A stretch of DNA of 64,000 bases from Deltaproteobacteria bacterium (GCA_022601195.1 JAHZIX010000025.1:78859-142858), one strand, 5' to 3'. Counted from the first letter of the stretch, positions 18,547-28,058 are shown. Notes: a model not told the origin generated them from the letters alone. Made by a program: numbers and translations.

Positions 18547-20136
18547 CTAAGCCCCCGGGGCGCGGACGAGATACGGTTCCACCGCCACAAAACTAGCCTG
18601 CTTCTCTAGAAAAGTGGCTAGAGGCTTGATATGCGCTTCCGGATTCTTCCACTCGCCAAAGAGATCCTCCAGGAGGTGGAGCTCGCCAACCAACTCCCCT
18701 TCCTTGTAGTGGCGAATCACTGGGTGGAGGAAAACGCTTCGATCCGCGAACTTGGGGTCCGGGTAGCGAACGATGGAGAAAGGGTCGCCAGTAACTTTGC
18801 CGAATTCCAGAGTGATCTGGTAGAAGTCGTTGCAACCATCCAGGCGCCCTTCACCCAAGTAGTCCACCGGGACTTCCGGGTAGTAGCGATTCTCTTGGCC
18901 ATCCGGTGTGACCTGAAGAACGTCGGCGAGGAACCCGAACTGCTGCCATAGGGCCGAGCTCAGGTTCAACCGCTGCACAATGGCATCTACCGCTCCATCC
19001 AAAGTGGGTTGGACCGGACTGCTAGGCCAAGCCTCTTGGTGATATTTGCACGAGAAGATCCGCTCCATGGCCTGCATGTTGTAGCGGAAGCCGTGAATGA
19101 ACCCGGAGGTCGTTTTCTTGTAGTCCCGGTATTGCATCAGAACTCCGCCGATGTACATCCCAGGCACGTTGGTGCATTCCCACTCCGCGGTCTGCTTTGG
19201 AAACTTATCCTTGATGGCGAGCTCCGGCCGGGCATTGGGAGCGAAAATGGAATCATCGAATCGAAAACCGGTACAGCAGATGACCCGATCGTAGTGAATC
19301 TCTTCGGTTTCTGCCTGAGCGTGGTTATAGCTGACCGCGACGGAGTAGGTGCCGTCTTCCAGCTTATTGATCTCCCGTACCTCGCAATCCAGTACAGCGT
19401 TCTGGGACTTGAGTTGGTAGGTGTCCAGAAAATTGTTATTCACCGCTCGCACATGACCTACGAAGTGAGTCTTCCAGGCAAAATTGAGCGGACTGGGACT
19501 GGCGACGTGAATCAACGCAGTGGTGGCAATGAGGTTGTCCGCGGTCTCGAATCCGGAATTCCCTTTCCCTAAGATGAGAACCTTCTGGTTGCGAAAATCC
19601 GCCGGATCGACAGAGACGTCGTTATAGGCCTCGGCGTGTTCGATTCCTTTGATCTCCGGGAGAAAAGGCTTGAAAAGCCCCGTAGCAATGACGAGCTGTT
19701 GACAAGTAAAAACCTCACCGCTCTCCGACTCGAGAGTGAAGCCCTCCTGCCGATCGATCTTCTTGATGCGAGTCTTGCAGCGAATGGGGAGCTCATAGCG
19801 AGCGGCATAGTCGCGAAGGTAGCGCACCATGTGGGACGCGTCGGGGAAATACTCTTCACTGTAGTTCTTGAAGAGCAGCTCCGGGTCGTCACTGATGAGT
19901 GAGTTCCAGTCAAAGCGCAGATTGATCTCCGGGTCGTCATAACCCGTATAACATTTATTGCTGGAGATGAGCATGCGGTGCCGAGGGTAAGTCTCCATGA
20001 AGGCACCGGCATAGTCTTCCGCCTCGAGAATGCAGAAATCGCGCCCCGACTTTTGCAAAAAATACCCGAGCTGGAGACCTGCTGGTCCAGCACCCAAAAT
20101 AATGTATTCGAAATGATTGCCATCAACTGACTTCAT
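18547..20136 (-). CDS. FAD-dependent oxidoreductase resembling FOXRED2
   Basis: 529 residues; AGGAGAAG lies six bases before the ATG. The N-terminal FAD Rossmann motif is GAGPAGLQLGYFLQKSGRDF; YPRHRMLISSNKCYTGYDDP follows; a second nucleotide-binding motif is LILGKGNSGFETADNL (NADPH type). As recalled, the vertebrate ER-associated flavoprotein FOXRED2 shares blocks over most of the length: YPRHRxLIS, NLRxDWNSL, PDAxxMVRYL, SVDPxDF, AxNNxxLDTYQLKS, GGFIHGFRY and FLHPVI. The ER-retention tail is absent, as expected for a bacterium. A redox or monooxygenase role on a small molecule is inferred. It stands alone, with a 733-bp region upstream. Confidence 0.82.
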   Translation of the reverse strand: MKSVDGNHFEYIILGAGPAGLQLGYFLQKSGRDFCILEAEDYAGAFMETYPRHRMLISSNKCYTGYDDPEINLRFDWNSLISDDPELLFKNYSEEYFPDASHMVRYLRDYAARYELPIRCKTRIKKIDRQEGFTLESESGEVFTCQQLVIATGLFKPFLPEIKGIEHAEAYNDVSVDPADFRNQKVLILGKGNSGFETADNLIATTALIHVASPSPLNFAWKTHFVGHVRAVNNNFLDTYQLKSQNAVLDCEVREINKLEDGTYSVAVSYNHAQAETEEIHYDRVICCTGFRFDDSIFAPNARPELAIKDKFPKQTAEWECTNVPGMYIGGVLMQYRDYKKTTSGFIHGFRYNMQAMERIFSCKYHQEAWPSSPVQPTLDGAVDAIVQRLNLSSALWQQFGFLADVLQVTPDGQENRYYPEVPVDYLGEGRLDGCNDFYQITLEFGKVTGDPFSIVRYPDPKFADRSVFLHPVIRHYKEGELVGELHLLEDLFGEWKNPEAHIKPLATFLEKQASFVAVEPYLVRAPGA

Positions 20137-20869
20137 TGACTTCTTCTCCTAACGTTCCACTTCCTCACCGAGAACGTCTCAGAATCGAGTAAGTTGGAAC
20201 TAACAAGAAAATTGCAGAGACTCTTTTGGGATTGTTTTGCAGACGGCCACGGGTGACCGCGACTAGACAGGAAGCCATCCTGCAGAAAATATCGCCGACG
20301 AGCTAATGGTACGGGAAGGACGATCCGGCACCGGGAGGAGCAGGACGCCTGGGGAAGAAGGTGCGACTTCAGCGAAGAAGGTTCAGCCGTTACCGCGACC
20401 GCAAAAGAACATTGAAAATCATGCACAACAAAACAAAAGAAAACATATCAATTAAACAATAGAAGAGTCTCAAGTCGGACTCTCTTATTCCTCTATTATC
20501 TTGACAACATAGAGGCGCCTCAGTACTCCTAGAATAACATAAGAATGGCATGTACCCGGCGGCCCGCCGCCCAGGAGCCGGTCTCGGACTGACGATTCGT
20601 GGCTGACAGAGCGTCCTGGAAAATCCCTCAAGGCGCTTTTGCCGGCAAACCTGATTGGGCTCATTGAAAGAGCGCGGCCTCAATGAAGGCTGAGCCGCTC
20701 GGCCCCATCGAAGCGAACGTCGGGATTCAGCTCGGGCCCCAGGGAGGCATCAAGGGCAGCATTCGAGATTTCCTAAGGGACAGCACCCCGGACCCAAATA
20801 CCGCCGAGTCATCTAGTCCGGGCCACCGGAATGATCCGGTGTAGACTCCGCTCTCAACCGGGAGCTCAA
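20137..20869. other. 733-bp intergenic region, AT-richer centre
   Basis: No frame here has a credible start, codon pattern or ribosome site. The stretch around 20410-20560 is clearly richer in A and T than its surroundings. It contains a weak hairpin (AGAGTC...GACTCT at about 20463-20482) and an isolated TTGACA near 20500 without a matching -10 at normal spacing. It presumably holds the promoters of the divergent FOXRED2-like and MFS genes. Confidence 0.35.
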
Positions 20870-22144
20870 ATGCCTCAGTCCCCCAAACTTCGATCTGTCG
20901 GCTACTACGAGCTACTGCGCAGTAACTCGAACTATCGACGTTTGTGGCTGGGAGACATCGCCTCGTTGCTTGGGGATTGGTTCAATACCATTGCCCTCTA
21001 CACCTTGGTGACCCAGTTAACCGGCTCCCCCTTGGCCTTGGGTTTGGTGATGATCACCAAAATGCTGCCCTTCGCCCTGGCCTCGCCGCTCGCCGGGCTG
21101 CTTGCCGATCGATTCAACCGGCGCCGGCTGATGATCGCGTCGGACTTACTCCGCGCCCTGGTGGTGCTGGCGTTCCTGTTGGTCGACAAGCCCTCGGAAG
21201 TCCCTCTCCTCTACGCTCTGACGGCCCTTCAGGTGGTGATTGGCTCTGTTTTCGTTCCAGCTCGTAGCGCCTCGATCCCCAACATCACGACACCCCGGGA
21301 GCTACTCACCGCCAATGCCCTATCTGCGGCCACCTGGTCGACCTTGTTGGCTGTAGGAGCAGCTCTAGGGGGGTTCGCAGCTGCCTGGCTCGGTCTGAAG
21401 GCAGTCTTCCTCATCGACAGCGCGAGCTATCTCGTTTCTGCAGCCTTCATCTACCGCACGACGATTCCCCAAGACACGAAAGCCGCAGCTGAGCCGGCGA
21501 GCCTCGGTAGCGCCTATCGCGGCATTCTCGACGGCTGGCGTTACCTAAGGCAACATCCGGGAGTCGGGCGTATCGCCCTGACCAAGGCGGCTTGGTCTCT
21601 AGCCGGCGGCGGCTTGGTGTTTCTGCTCACCCTGATCGGAGAGAGCTGGATGGCCGAGGCCCCATCCGTCGGCATCGGCCTACTGTTTGCTGCCCGTGGC
21701 CTCGGTACCGGCCTCGGCCCCGTCGTAGCCCGAGCGTGGATCCCCCAACGGCAGCACTGGCCTGCGGCCATCGGCGTAGGTATCGCTGCCAGTGGCGTCG
21801 CCTATTTGGGTATCGGCTCTCTGCCTTGGAACCTTCTGATGGTGCTTCTGGTTACCCTGGCCCACTCCTTCAGCGGCGCCAATTGGGTGATGTCTACGGT
21901 ACTCCTACAGGAGCGTACCGAAGATCAGTACCGCGGCCGAGTGTTCTCGACCGAATGGCTCCTGCTGCTGTTGGGGGATACGGTGGCCATCATCACCGCC
22001 AGTCTCCTCCTCGAAAGAGGGGTTTTGAGCCTGCGGAGCGGAGTTCTCGCCTTCGCCACCTTCCAAGTCGCCATGGGCATCGCCTGGCTCATCATCGTGG
22101 TACCCCGAGAGCGTTCTCCTACACCGGTCGTCTCCGAGAGGTAG
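20870..22144 (+). CDS. MFS transporter (MFS_3/EntS-like)
   Basis: 424 residues from the ATG at 20870, where a GGGAG site sits five bases upstream; the frame extends to 20831 without one. The start LLRSNSNYRRLWLGDIASLLGDWFNTIALYTL is characteristic of the MFS_3 group (enterobactin exporter EntS and macrolide efflux relatives). The A-like loop ADRFNRRRLMIASD follows helix 3, and about 12 hydrophobic helices are visible. It probably exports a small molecule by proton antiport; the substrate is unknown. A membrane-anchored AraC regulator starts 157 bases downstream in the same direction and may be co-expressed. Confidence 0.88.
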   Translation: MPQSPKLRSVGYYELLRSNSNYRRLWLGDIASLLGDWFNTIALYTLVTQLTGSPLALGLVMITKMLPFALASPLAGLLADRFNRRRLMIASDLLRALVVLAFLLVDKPSEVPLLYALTALQVVIGSVFVPARSASIPNITTPRELLTANALSAATWSTLLAVGAALGGFAAAWLGLKAVFLIDSASYLVSAAFIYRTTIPQDTKAAAEPASLGSAYRGILDGWRYLRQHPGVGRIALTKAAWSLAGGGLVFLLTLIGESWMAEAPSVGIGLLFAARGLGTGLGPVVARAWIPQRQHWPAAIGVGIAASGVAYLGIGSLPWNLLMVLLVTLAHSFSGANWVMSTVLLQERTEDQYRGRVFSTEWLLLLLGDTVAIITASLLLERGVLSLRSGVLAFATFQVAMGIAWLIIVVPRERSPTPVVSER

Positions 22145-22301
22145 CACAAGGGTTCCCTCGACCCTGTTTAACCAAGGAAGAGAGAAGAGAAGGAATTTCT
22201 GAAGGTGGCCCAGCCGTTGGCTATCCTCAGAGTCGATTACCTTTTCTTCCGAGCCTGGAGAACCTCCGTCGGGCTCTCCCTCTCGGGTCGCCGGGGGTTG
22301 C

Positions 22302-23522
22302 ATGCTGGCTACTTTCTTTCTCCTGATGGCCGTTCACGGATCGTTTCTTGCCATCGTCCTCTATTTCGGCAGCACCCAGGACCGTACCGCCAACCGGACC
22401 CTCGGGCACATGGTTGCGGCTCTCTCTCTCATCCTCTGGCTCCACGGTCTTGGGGTAGCAGGGGTAAGGCAGCACTTCCCTCATCTCAAGGAGGTGGACC
22501 TCGCTCTGTGGTTCCTCATTGGCCCTCTAACCTATAGCTACGTACGGCGACTCTGCGGCCAGGGCCGAAGCCGGGGAGAGAGACTCCTATATCTCTCTTT
22601 TGTCGGCGTCGTCCTTGCGCTCCTGCCGTTCTTCACCTTGTCCGCTCAAGAGAAAATTCGCCTGGGCAGTCTCTACCGCACCTTTGGCCTCCCCGCCGTC
22701 ATCGCCGTGACCAGCCTCTTCACCCTCATGATCTTCGTGAGCGTTCTCCTAGCCCGAAGAGCTTTGGCCGAGGCACTCGAGGACCACAGCCCCACGGACT
22801 CTGACCTGTGGCGGTTCCGTTGGCTTCGTCGTCTCCTCGCGGCTCTCGCCTTCTATGCCACCCAGGATGCCCTTTCCGGCTGCATCTTCGCCTATTTCGG
22901 TTTCTATCCTTCGTGGCTGCTGACGGTAAATTTCACCGGCTACGCCCTACTCCTCTATGGGGTTGCCTATTTGATGGTGGTGCATCGAGAGGGGTTCCTG
23001 AAACCCATCAAGAGCGCGGTGCAGCAAAAATACAAGGCCACCTTGCCCTCTAGAACTTCCCAGGAGAGAGATCAGGCGAGGGCCGACGTCGACCGCCTTC
23101 ATGCCTTGCTGAGAGAGGAGCAGCTATATCGACGAGGCGATCTCTCTCTAGACGCCTTGGCCAACAGGTTGGAGATGTCTCGACATCATCTCTCCCAATT
23201 GATCAACCAGGAGATCGGCGTGAGCTTCCATGACTTGGTCAATCGCTATCGCATCGAAGAGGCCAAAGAGCGCCTTCTGGGGAATTCCGACTCCCTCGGG
23301 CCCCTGGAGATCGCAGCGGAGGCTGGGTTCGGCAGCCGAGCCTCCTTTTACCGCGCCTTCAAGAAGCACACGGGAATGACTCCACGGCAATTTCTTCTAC
23401 TCCGTAGCTCTCGACTCACCGGAGGGACGGTAGAGCCGCCTTCAGGCAGTCCTTTTCCCCTCAAAAGTCTAACGGCGAGCAGCAAAAAGAGGGGCCCGAA
23501 GGCCCCTGAGAAAGGATGGTAG
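22302..23522 (+). CDS. membrane-anchored AraC-family regulator
   Basis: 406 residues. The first ~220 hold about seven hydrophobic helices, starting LATFFLLMAVHGSFLAIVLYF and including VVLALLPFFTL and LTVNFTGYALLLYGVAYL. The C-terminal ~110 residues are an AraC helix-turn-helix pair: LDALANRLEMSRHHLSQLIN and IAAEAGFGSRASFYRAFKKHTG followed by MTPRQF. This seven-TM plus AraC layout suggests a membrane sensor whose DNA-binding domain faces the cytoplasm. The ribosome site (GGGGG) is weak. The last codons contain the hairpin that appears to terminate the convergent TonB receptor gene. Confidence 0.87.
   Translation: MLATFFLLMAVHGSFLAIVLYFGSTQDRTANRTLGHMVAALSLILWLHGLGVAGVRQHFPHLKEVDLALWFLIGPLTYSYVRRLCGQGRSRGERLLYLSFVGVVLALLPFFTLSAQEKIRLGSLYRTFGLPAVIAVTSLFTLMIFVSVLLARRALAEALEDHSPTDSDLWRFRWLRRLLAALAFYATQDALSGCIFAYFGFYPSWLLTVNFTGYALLLYGVAYLMVVHREGFLKPIKSAVQQKYKATLPSRTSQERDQARADVDRLHALLREEQLYRRGDLSLDALANRLEMSRHHLSQLINQEIGVSFHDLVNRYRIEEAKERLLGNSDSLGPLEIAAEAGFGSRASFYRAFKKHTGMTPRQFLLLRSSRLTGGTVEPPSGSPFPLKSLTASSKKRGPKAPEKGW
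23484..23508 (-). terminator. intrinsic terminator of the TonB receptor, inside the AraC coding end
   Basis: On the minus strand GGGGCC-TTCG-GGCCCC is a perfect 6-bp GC stem with a UUCG loop, followed by TCTTTTTGC. It lies 35 bases past the receptor stop (23543) and inside the last codons of the convergent AraC gene (stop 23522). The plus strand has no T-run after the hairpin, so it should act mainly on the receptor transcript. Confidence 0.75.
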
Positions 23523-23542
23523 GCATCAGGCGAAAGGAGAGC

Positions 23543-26500
23543 TCAGAATCTCAGACGGGCCCCCAAGAAGAACCGTTGCGGCTCCACGAACTCCAGGCCT
23601 TCCCCGAAGGAAACCCCGGAACGGCCCCGAACCAAATCCTGAGATTGAGTCACTTCCTGGTCGTCGAGGAGGTTGAAGACATCGAGAAAGAAATCCGCCT
23701 CCCACCGACCTCCGAGGCGCCACAGATAGGAAAGGCGAAGGTCGAGAATTCCATAGGAAGGATTCTCGACGCCTCCGACGGCAAAGGGAGACAGCCAGCT
23801 CCCCTCCTGACCGGCAAAGTCGATCGGTTCCACCGGCGTGTCGTTGCCGGCGACGGCGACGAGGTTCCCATCGTCATCGAAGCGGGTGTCTTGTACATCC
23901 AATAGGGGCAGGTTCCGTCCGGAGGCCCGAAAGGTCCGACTCGCGACCACCCCCGAGTTCCACCGGTATTTGCCCCCGACCGATAGGCCGTTGTCCCACT
24001 GGTAGGTGCCAGCAATCTTCAACAGGTGCTCCACCAATCCCGGTTGCACTCCCTCCTGATTCGGTGCCCTAGGATCGAGCCACAGTACATCTCCTTGAAA
24101 ATCCGCATTGGAGTCCGAATTCGAATTTCCCTTCCCATCTGCAAAATTGTAGGAAGCGAGCATCTGCCAGTGATCGCTCATGCGTTTCCGAAACACCAAC
24201 TCGACACCCTCCCAATCTCTACTGCCCCCCGCCAGGGTAGCGATGACGAAATTTGAGTTGGGAGCCTCGTCGTAGCCAAAGTAGCTCAGCGGTAGGAAGA
24301 GAGAGTTGGGGTCCTCCAGGGGCAGACCGTAGCCTTCCGGATCCGCATAAACAGAAAGGTCATAGTCCTCTAGAAGATCTTCCGTTTGCCGAGAAATCAG
24401 ATTGGTCTCGAGACTCATGTTGCGTCCCAAGTCCAATTTGTAGCCCAACTGAATTTCGTCCGTGTAGGGAGTCTTGGTGGAAGGGGAAAAGATCGCATTC
24501 GGCTGAACCGCCCCACCGCGAATGCGGTAGGTAACCCAGTCGTCGAACCCAGGTACGTTCACACGAACCTGCTCCTCTCGAACCCGACCGGTAATGCTGC
24601 CGGCAAAGTTGGTCATATTGTTTCTGATGGGATCGTAGTATCGGCCGTAGTAGGCGGAGAGACGTTGCTTCCCGTTCCCCTGAAGGTCATAGGTCAGGCT
24701 CACCCGAGGGGCGTAGTCGGTATCAAAGGTAAAGGTCCTATTCCCCAAGGTGTCGAAATGCTCCCACCGCTCTGCTCGAGCACCGAGATTGGCCGAAAAC
24801 CTTCCCCATTGCCACAAGTCTTGAAGGTACCAAACACTTCCTTCCGAAAAGGTTTCCTGGGCACCGTTGGTGGACTGAAAGGTGCGGTCGTAAAACACCG
24901 TTCCGTCACCGGTTTCGATGTTCGGATCCCCGAAATGCAAATTATCTGAAATCTCACCAAGGGAAAGGACACCGTCGCGATCCGTATCGAGAGCTGAATA
25001 GATAGCGTCCCGTTGTCCCTGCGGCAGAAGGTCGATGAAGTCGATGAAGCCAGTCCGGTCGCTGGCGTTGGTGACATCGAAATCGATCGTGCTACCGGTC
25101 TCTGCAATATCTCCAGCCCGGACCCCACGATTCGTGTAGATTCCTGCCAAAGAGGTATAAGAAGCGTCCTTGAGGGTCAGGTTGTTGCGGAAGTGGTTAT
25201 TCTCCTGGAGCTCGACGCCGCCTTCCAGGGTATGGTCTCCCCAGGAGCTGGAGGCCAGGTACTCCACCGATGCCTTGACCCCGTCCACCTCCCGTGTGTC
25301 TTCCAGAATCAGCCCAAAGCCGCCAAATTGTTCGTCCGCTTGATTGTGGGCATCACCGTTGACGTAGGAAACCGTATTCCGTGCTGCAGTGGGATTGTCG
25401 TTGAAATCGCTCGGCGAGTCGTTGAGATCCCCTTCATGGTGGGTGTAGGCAGCATCGAAGACCAGCTGATTCCACACCCGGGAGTAATTCAATCCGTAGC
25501 GCCCTCCGCCCTGTTCACGGGAGAAATCTCGGGCGTTGGTGAGCTCGTTATCAAACCTCCCATTGGCTTCTTGGGGATCGCTCAGGAAGATCCCCGACAA
25601 CAAATCACTCTGAGACAAGGCCCAGGTGAGCTTGGCGAAACCCTGCTGCCCTTTTCGCTCCGGAGTGCGCAGGAATACATCATCATTGCTGACTACGTCT
25701 TCTTGCCGATTGACATCGCGATAGCTTGCAAAGAACCAGGCCTTGTCCTCGAGAATCGGCCCGCCCAGAGTAACCGCCGTGTCGTAGGTAGAAAAAGAGG
25801 AGTCCGTCTCGTGCTTGTCGTCCGCGATCAGACTGTCATCTTGAAAGTAGTAATTCAGTGAGCCGGAGAAATCATTGCCCCCGCTCTTCGTGATGACATT
25901 GGAGACCAAGCCGCTGGCACCGACGAATTTGGCTGGCAACCCACCGGTCAGCACACTCTGCTCCTGAATGATCTCCGTATTGAGGTTGGCGCCAAAGGTA
26001 CCCGTCACGTTGTCCGTGACGTTGATGCCCTCGAAGTAATAGAAGTTGTCGCTGGAATTGCCGACCCGGCCAGCAATGTCCGAATAATTGACGCCCGAGC
26101 GGGAGGCTGGATTGTTCCCGCTAATGGTCCCTTGAACCCCAGGTACCAGCTGCAAGTAATCCTGATAGGAGCGGGCCGTCGGTAAGGCCTCGGTCAGCTC
26201 CAGAGTGATCTCTTGGCCGGTGACCGAGCTGGTCACATCAACCACAGGCGACTCGGCGGTAACGATGACCTCCTCGGTCACCGCCGCGAGACTTAGACGG
26301 ACCCGAATGGGAGTCGTCTGCCCCGCTTTGACCAAAACCTCCTCGTTGCGAGACCCATTGAAACCGTCGAGGGCCGTCAGAACCACGTAGCCCCGGGACG
26401 GATCCAACGCCACCAAGGTAGCAACTCCATCCAAACCAGTGCTAGAGCTTCGACGAGTGAGGGTGTCCGGGGAGCTTGCCTCCACTCGAACACCGGGCAA

Positions 26501-26617
26501 TCGGCTGCCGTCCTCTGCCTCTACGGTAACAGTGATCACTCCTTTCTGGGTCTGCCCAAAGACGGCTGTGGCAGCGGCCAGGTAGGCCATCAAAACAAAA
26601 CAATAGATCCTTTTCAT
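23543..26617 (-). CDS. TonB-dependent receptor, Oar-like, with carboxypeptidase-regulatory domain
   Basis: 1024 residues; CAGGAGAG precedes the ATG. A signal peptide (LMAYLAAATAVFGQ) is followed by a carboxypeptidase-regulatory-like beta domain (VITVTVEAEDGSRLPGVRVEASSP) at about 27-110, then the plug domain (VIVTAESPVVDVTSS, SYQDYLQLVPGV) and a long outer-membrane barrel ending FFLGARLRF with a terminal Phe. This Oar/Acidobacteria receptor type takes up oligomers or other large substrates using TonB energy, but the ligand cannot be read from sequence. Odd: residues 544-555 read DTDRDGVLSLGE, a canonical EF-hand loop in an expected external region. No SusD-like partner is beside it. Confidence 0.9.
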   Translation of the reverse strand: MKRIYCFVLMAYLAAATAVFGQTQKGVITVTVEAEDGSRLPGVRVEASSPDTLTRRSSSTGLDGVATLVALDPSRGYVVLTALDGFNGSRNEEVLVKAGQTTPIRVRLSLAAVTEEVIVTAESPVVDVTSSVTGQEITLELTEALPTARSYQDYLQLVPGVQGTISGNNPASRSGVNYSDIAGRVGNSSDNFYYFEGINVTDNVTGTFGANLNTEIIQEQSVLTGGLPAKFVGASGLVSNVITKSGGNDFSGSLNYYFQDDSLIADDKHETDSSFSTYDTAVTLGGPILEDKAWFFASYRDVNRQEDVVSNDDVFLRTPERKGQQGFAKLTWALSQSDLLSGIFLSDPQEANGRFDNELTNARDFSREQGGGRYGLNYSRVWNQLVFDAAYTHHEGDLNDSPSDFNDNPTAARNTVSYVNGDAHNQADEQFGGFGLILEDTREVDGVKASVEYLASSSWGDHTLEGGVELQENNHFRNNLTLKDASYTSLAGIYTNRGVRAGDIAETGSTIDFDVTNASDRTGFIDFIDLLPQGQRDAIYSALDTDRDGVLSLGEISDNLHFGDPNIETGDGTVFYDRTFQSTNGAQETFSEGSVWYLQDLWQWGRFSANLGARAERWEHFDTLGNRTFTFDTDYAPRVSLTYDLQGNGKQRLSAYYGRYYDPIRNNMTNFAGSITGRVREEQVRVNVPGFDDWVTYRIRGGAVQPNAIFSPSTKTPYTDEIQLGYKLDLGRNMSLETNLISRQTEDLLEDYDLSVYADPEGYGLPLEDPNSLFLPLSYFGYDEAPNSNFVIATLAGGSRDWEGVELVFRKRMSDHWQMLASYNFADGKGNSNSDSNADFQGDVLWLDPRAPNQEGVQPGLVEHLLKIAGTYQWDNGLSVGGKYRWNSGVVASRTFRASGRNLPLLDVQDTRFDDDGNLVAVAGNDTPVEPIDFAGQEGSWLSPFAVGGVENPSYGILDLRLSYLWRLGGRWEADFFLDVFNLLDDQEVTQSQDLVRGRSGVSFGEGLEFVEPQRFFLGARLRF

Positions 26618-27148
26618 CGCTTCTCTCCTGGGCGGTTGCCGCCCTTTCTGGTAAGTGTCCCAAGGGATTTAGGGCCCTTGTGTTGCGACTCGGACAGGAG
26701 AAAAAGCAAGGTCAGTGCCAACCCAGAAGATCGCCCAGAAGAACTCCTAAGACACTATTTAACAGACACTTACGAGATCCCTCTCAGAACGTCGAACACT
26801 CATTCGATCCATTGAGAGGAACCCTTGAGAGTGGATTCAGGAGCTTGAAGAGAGGAATCAAAAACCCGATTCAGAGCCAACCCGGAAGCCATCCATGAGG
26901 TGCCCCCTTTCGGATGCCACCGTCTGGATCACACCGTCTGGATGACACGGCCGGATGACAAAGCCGGATGACAAAGCGCATGCGCCCCAGCCAACCAGAG
27001 AATTCGGCTGAGGAGTCAGCTGAGAAGCCAACTGAGAAGCCCGCTGAGCTGGATAGCAGGAGCAGGATTCTGGTCTGTCGAGGATTCTTCAACCAAGAGC
27101 CGCCGACCAATGCCCCGTCGAAGACTGAGGCCAGGGCACCACAGGCTG
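26618..27148. other. 531-bp intergenic region
   Basis: Lies upstream of the TonB receptor and downstream of nat (both minus strand). Apart from the ribosome site of the receptor and the short tandem repeats at 26918-27041, I see no gene. The frame at 26968-27162 (Glu/Pro/Lys-rich) is produced by the repeats. Confidence 0.4.
26918..27041. repeat. cluster of short tandem direct repeats
   Basis: Three different short repeats lie in a row. CACCGTCTGGAT occurs twice (26918 and 26932, 14-bp period), GCCGGATGACAAA occurs twice without a gap (26950-26975), and CTGAGAAGCC occurs twice (27020 and 27032, 12-bp period). They look like slippage products in non-coding DNA. Confidence 0.6.
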
Positions 27149-27961
27149 TTAGAGGCTGCTAGAAACCGGCGACGGCCCGAGTAGGTTCTCCACTGGCGCC
27201 TCCCGGGGGAGAGCCATGGCGAAATGCTTCCGAAGCAGGGCCCGGTACTCTTCGGCGCTCTCCACCCGCTTCGTCCGGCGATCGCTGCCCTCAGTGAGGA
27301 TCAGTCGGCCGTTGGCTAGAGTCACTCTGCCCCCTACGGTCGCCCGGGAGCAGGTCGCCTTGCGGGTAAAGACGGAACCCGGAGAGGTTTGCTGGTAGTG
27401 ACACATCTCCTCGAAAGCTTCCAGAGGGTGCGCCTCCTCGGAAAAAAGGTATTGGGACTCCCATGCTGCCCCCGACACCAATCGCTGCAAGGTCCAAATG
27501 CCTTGCTCCTCCAGCAATCTGAAGGAATGCCCTTGGCTGACCTGCTCGCCTCGTCTCCAGACCAGGGGTTCGAGGAAGGAATCTCCAAATCCGACATCGG
27601 CGATCCACTTCTCCCGCTCCCCTACCACCAGCAACATGTGATCGAAGGGGGGGCCGAGCCCCTCCTCTCCAAACACTCGCCCCGCGAGCCTCACCACTGG
27701 GAAACCAAGCTCTTGCAATAGCCAAGCGAAGAGACCGTTCAACTCATAACAGAAGCCCCCCCGCCGGCGACCAACAATCTTGTCGAATAGGACTGGCAAG
27801 GAAAGGCCCAGGGGCTGCCCTAGGGGAATATCGAGATTTTCGAAGGGTACCGAATAAAGGTGAGCTAGGTGGAGCTTGCGCAGGGTCTCAAAGCTCGGCT
27901 CGAGGTTCGGCTGGGGATTCCCTTGGATCCCGATTCGCCCCAGATAAGCCTCGACCCGCAT
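27149..27961 (-). CDS. nat: arylamine N-acetyltransferase
   Basis: 270 residues, the usual length of the family. The Cys-His-Asp triad is visible: C71 in RRRGGFCYELN, H108 in PPFDHMLL, D122 in WIADVGFGD. The N-terminal LHLAHLYSVPFENLDI block is also diagnostic. The enzyme transfers acetyl from acetyl-CoA to arylamines or related amines in the cytoplasm; natural substrates in bacteria vary. No Shine-Dalgarno sequence is present, but TAGAGT lies six bases before the ATG, suggesting a leaderless message. Confidence 0.93.
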   Translation of the reverse strand: MRVEAYLGRIGIQGNPQPNLEPSFETLRKLHLAHLYSVPFENLDIPLGQPLGLSLPVLFDKIVGRRRGGFCYELNGLFAWLLQELGFPVVRLAGRVFGEEGLGPPFDHMLLVVGEREKWIADVGFGDSFLEPLVWRRGEQVSQGHSFRLLEEQGIWTLQRLVSGAAWESQYLFSEEAHPLEAFEEMCHYQQTSPGSVFTRKATCSRATVGGRVTLANGRLILTEGSDRRTKRVESAEEYRALLRKHFAMALPREAPVENLLGPSPVSSSL

Positions 27962-27967
27962 CGGCCC

Positions 27968-27973
27968 ACTCTA
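27968..27973 (-). promoter_or_regulatory. -10-like TAGAGT, 6 nt before nat ATG
   Basis: Minus-strand TAGAGT followed by six bases and the ATG at 27961, with no ribosome site. It is one of the -10-like elements consistent with leaderless starts, but a weaker match than the others. Confidence 0.35.
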
Positions 27974-27992
27974 CTGGATCCTCGCGCCCGGA

Positions 27993-28036
27993 AAAAAGAG
28001 ACGCTCTGGGAGAGCCCGAAAGACTCCCAGAGCGTC
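27993..28036 (-). terminator. strong intrinsic terminator
   Basis: A perfect 13-bp stem (GACGCTCTGGGAG with its complement at 28024-28036) around an 11-nt loop, followed on the minus strand by TCTTTTTTCC. It lies 22 bases past the stop at 28059 and ends the interrupted secreted-protein gene. Confidence 0.85.
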
Positions 28037-28058
28037 CGACACGAGAAACCTTTTCAGC

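Noticed and set aside
20133..20683. Two overlapping minus-strand frames of 97 codons
   Set aside because: No family, no ribosome site, and codon use unlike genes in this window.
26968..27162. Glu/Lys/Pro-rich small frame with repeats
   Set aside because: Produced by the non-coding tandem repeats; no ribosome site and no downstream partner.
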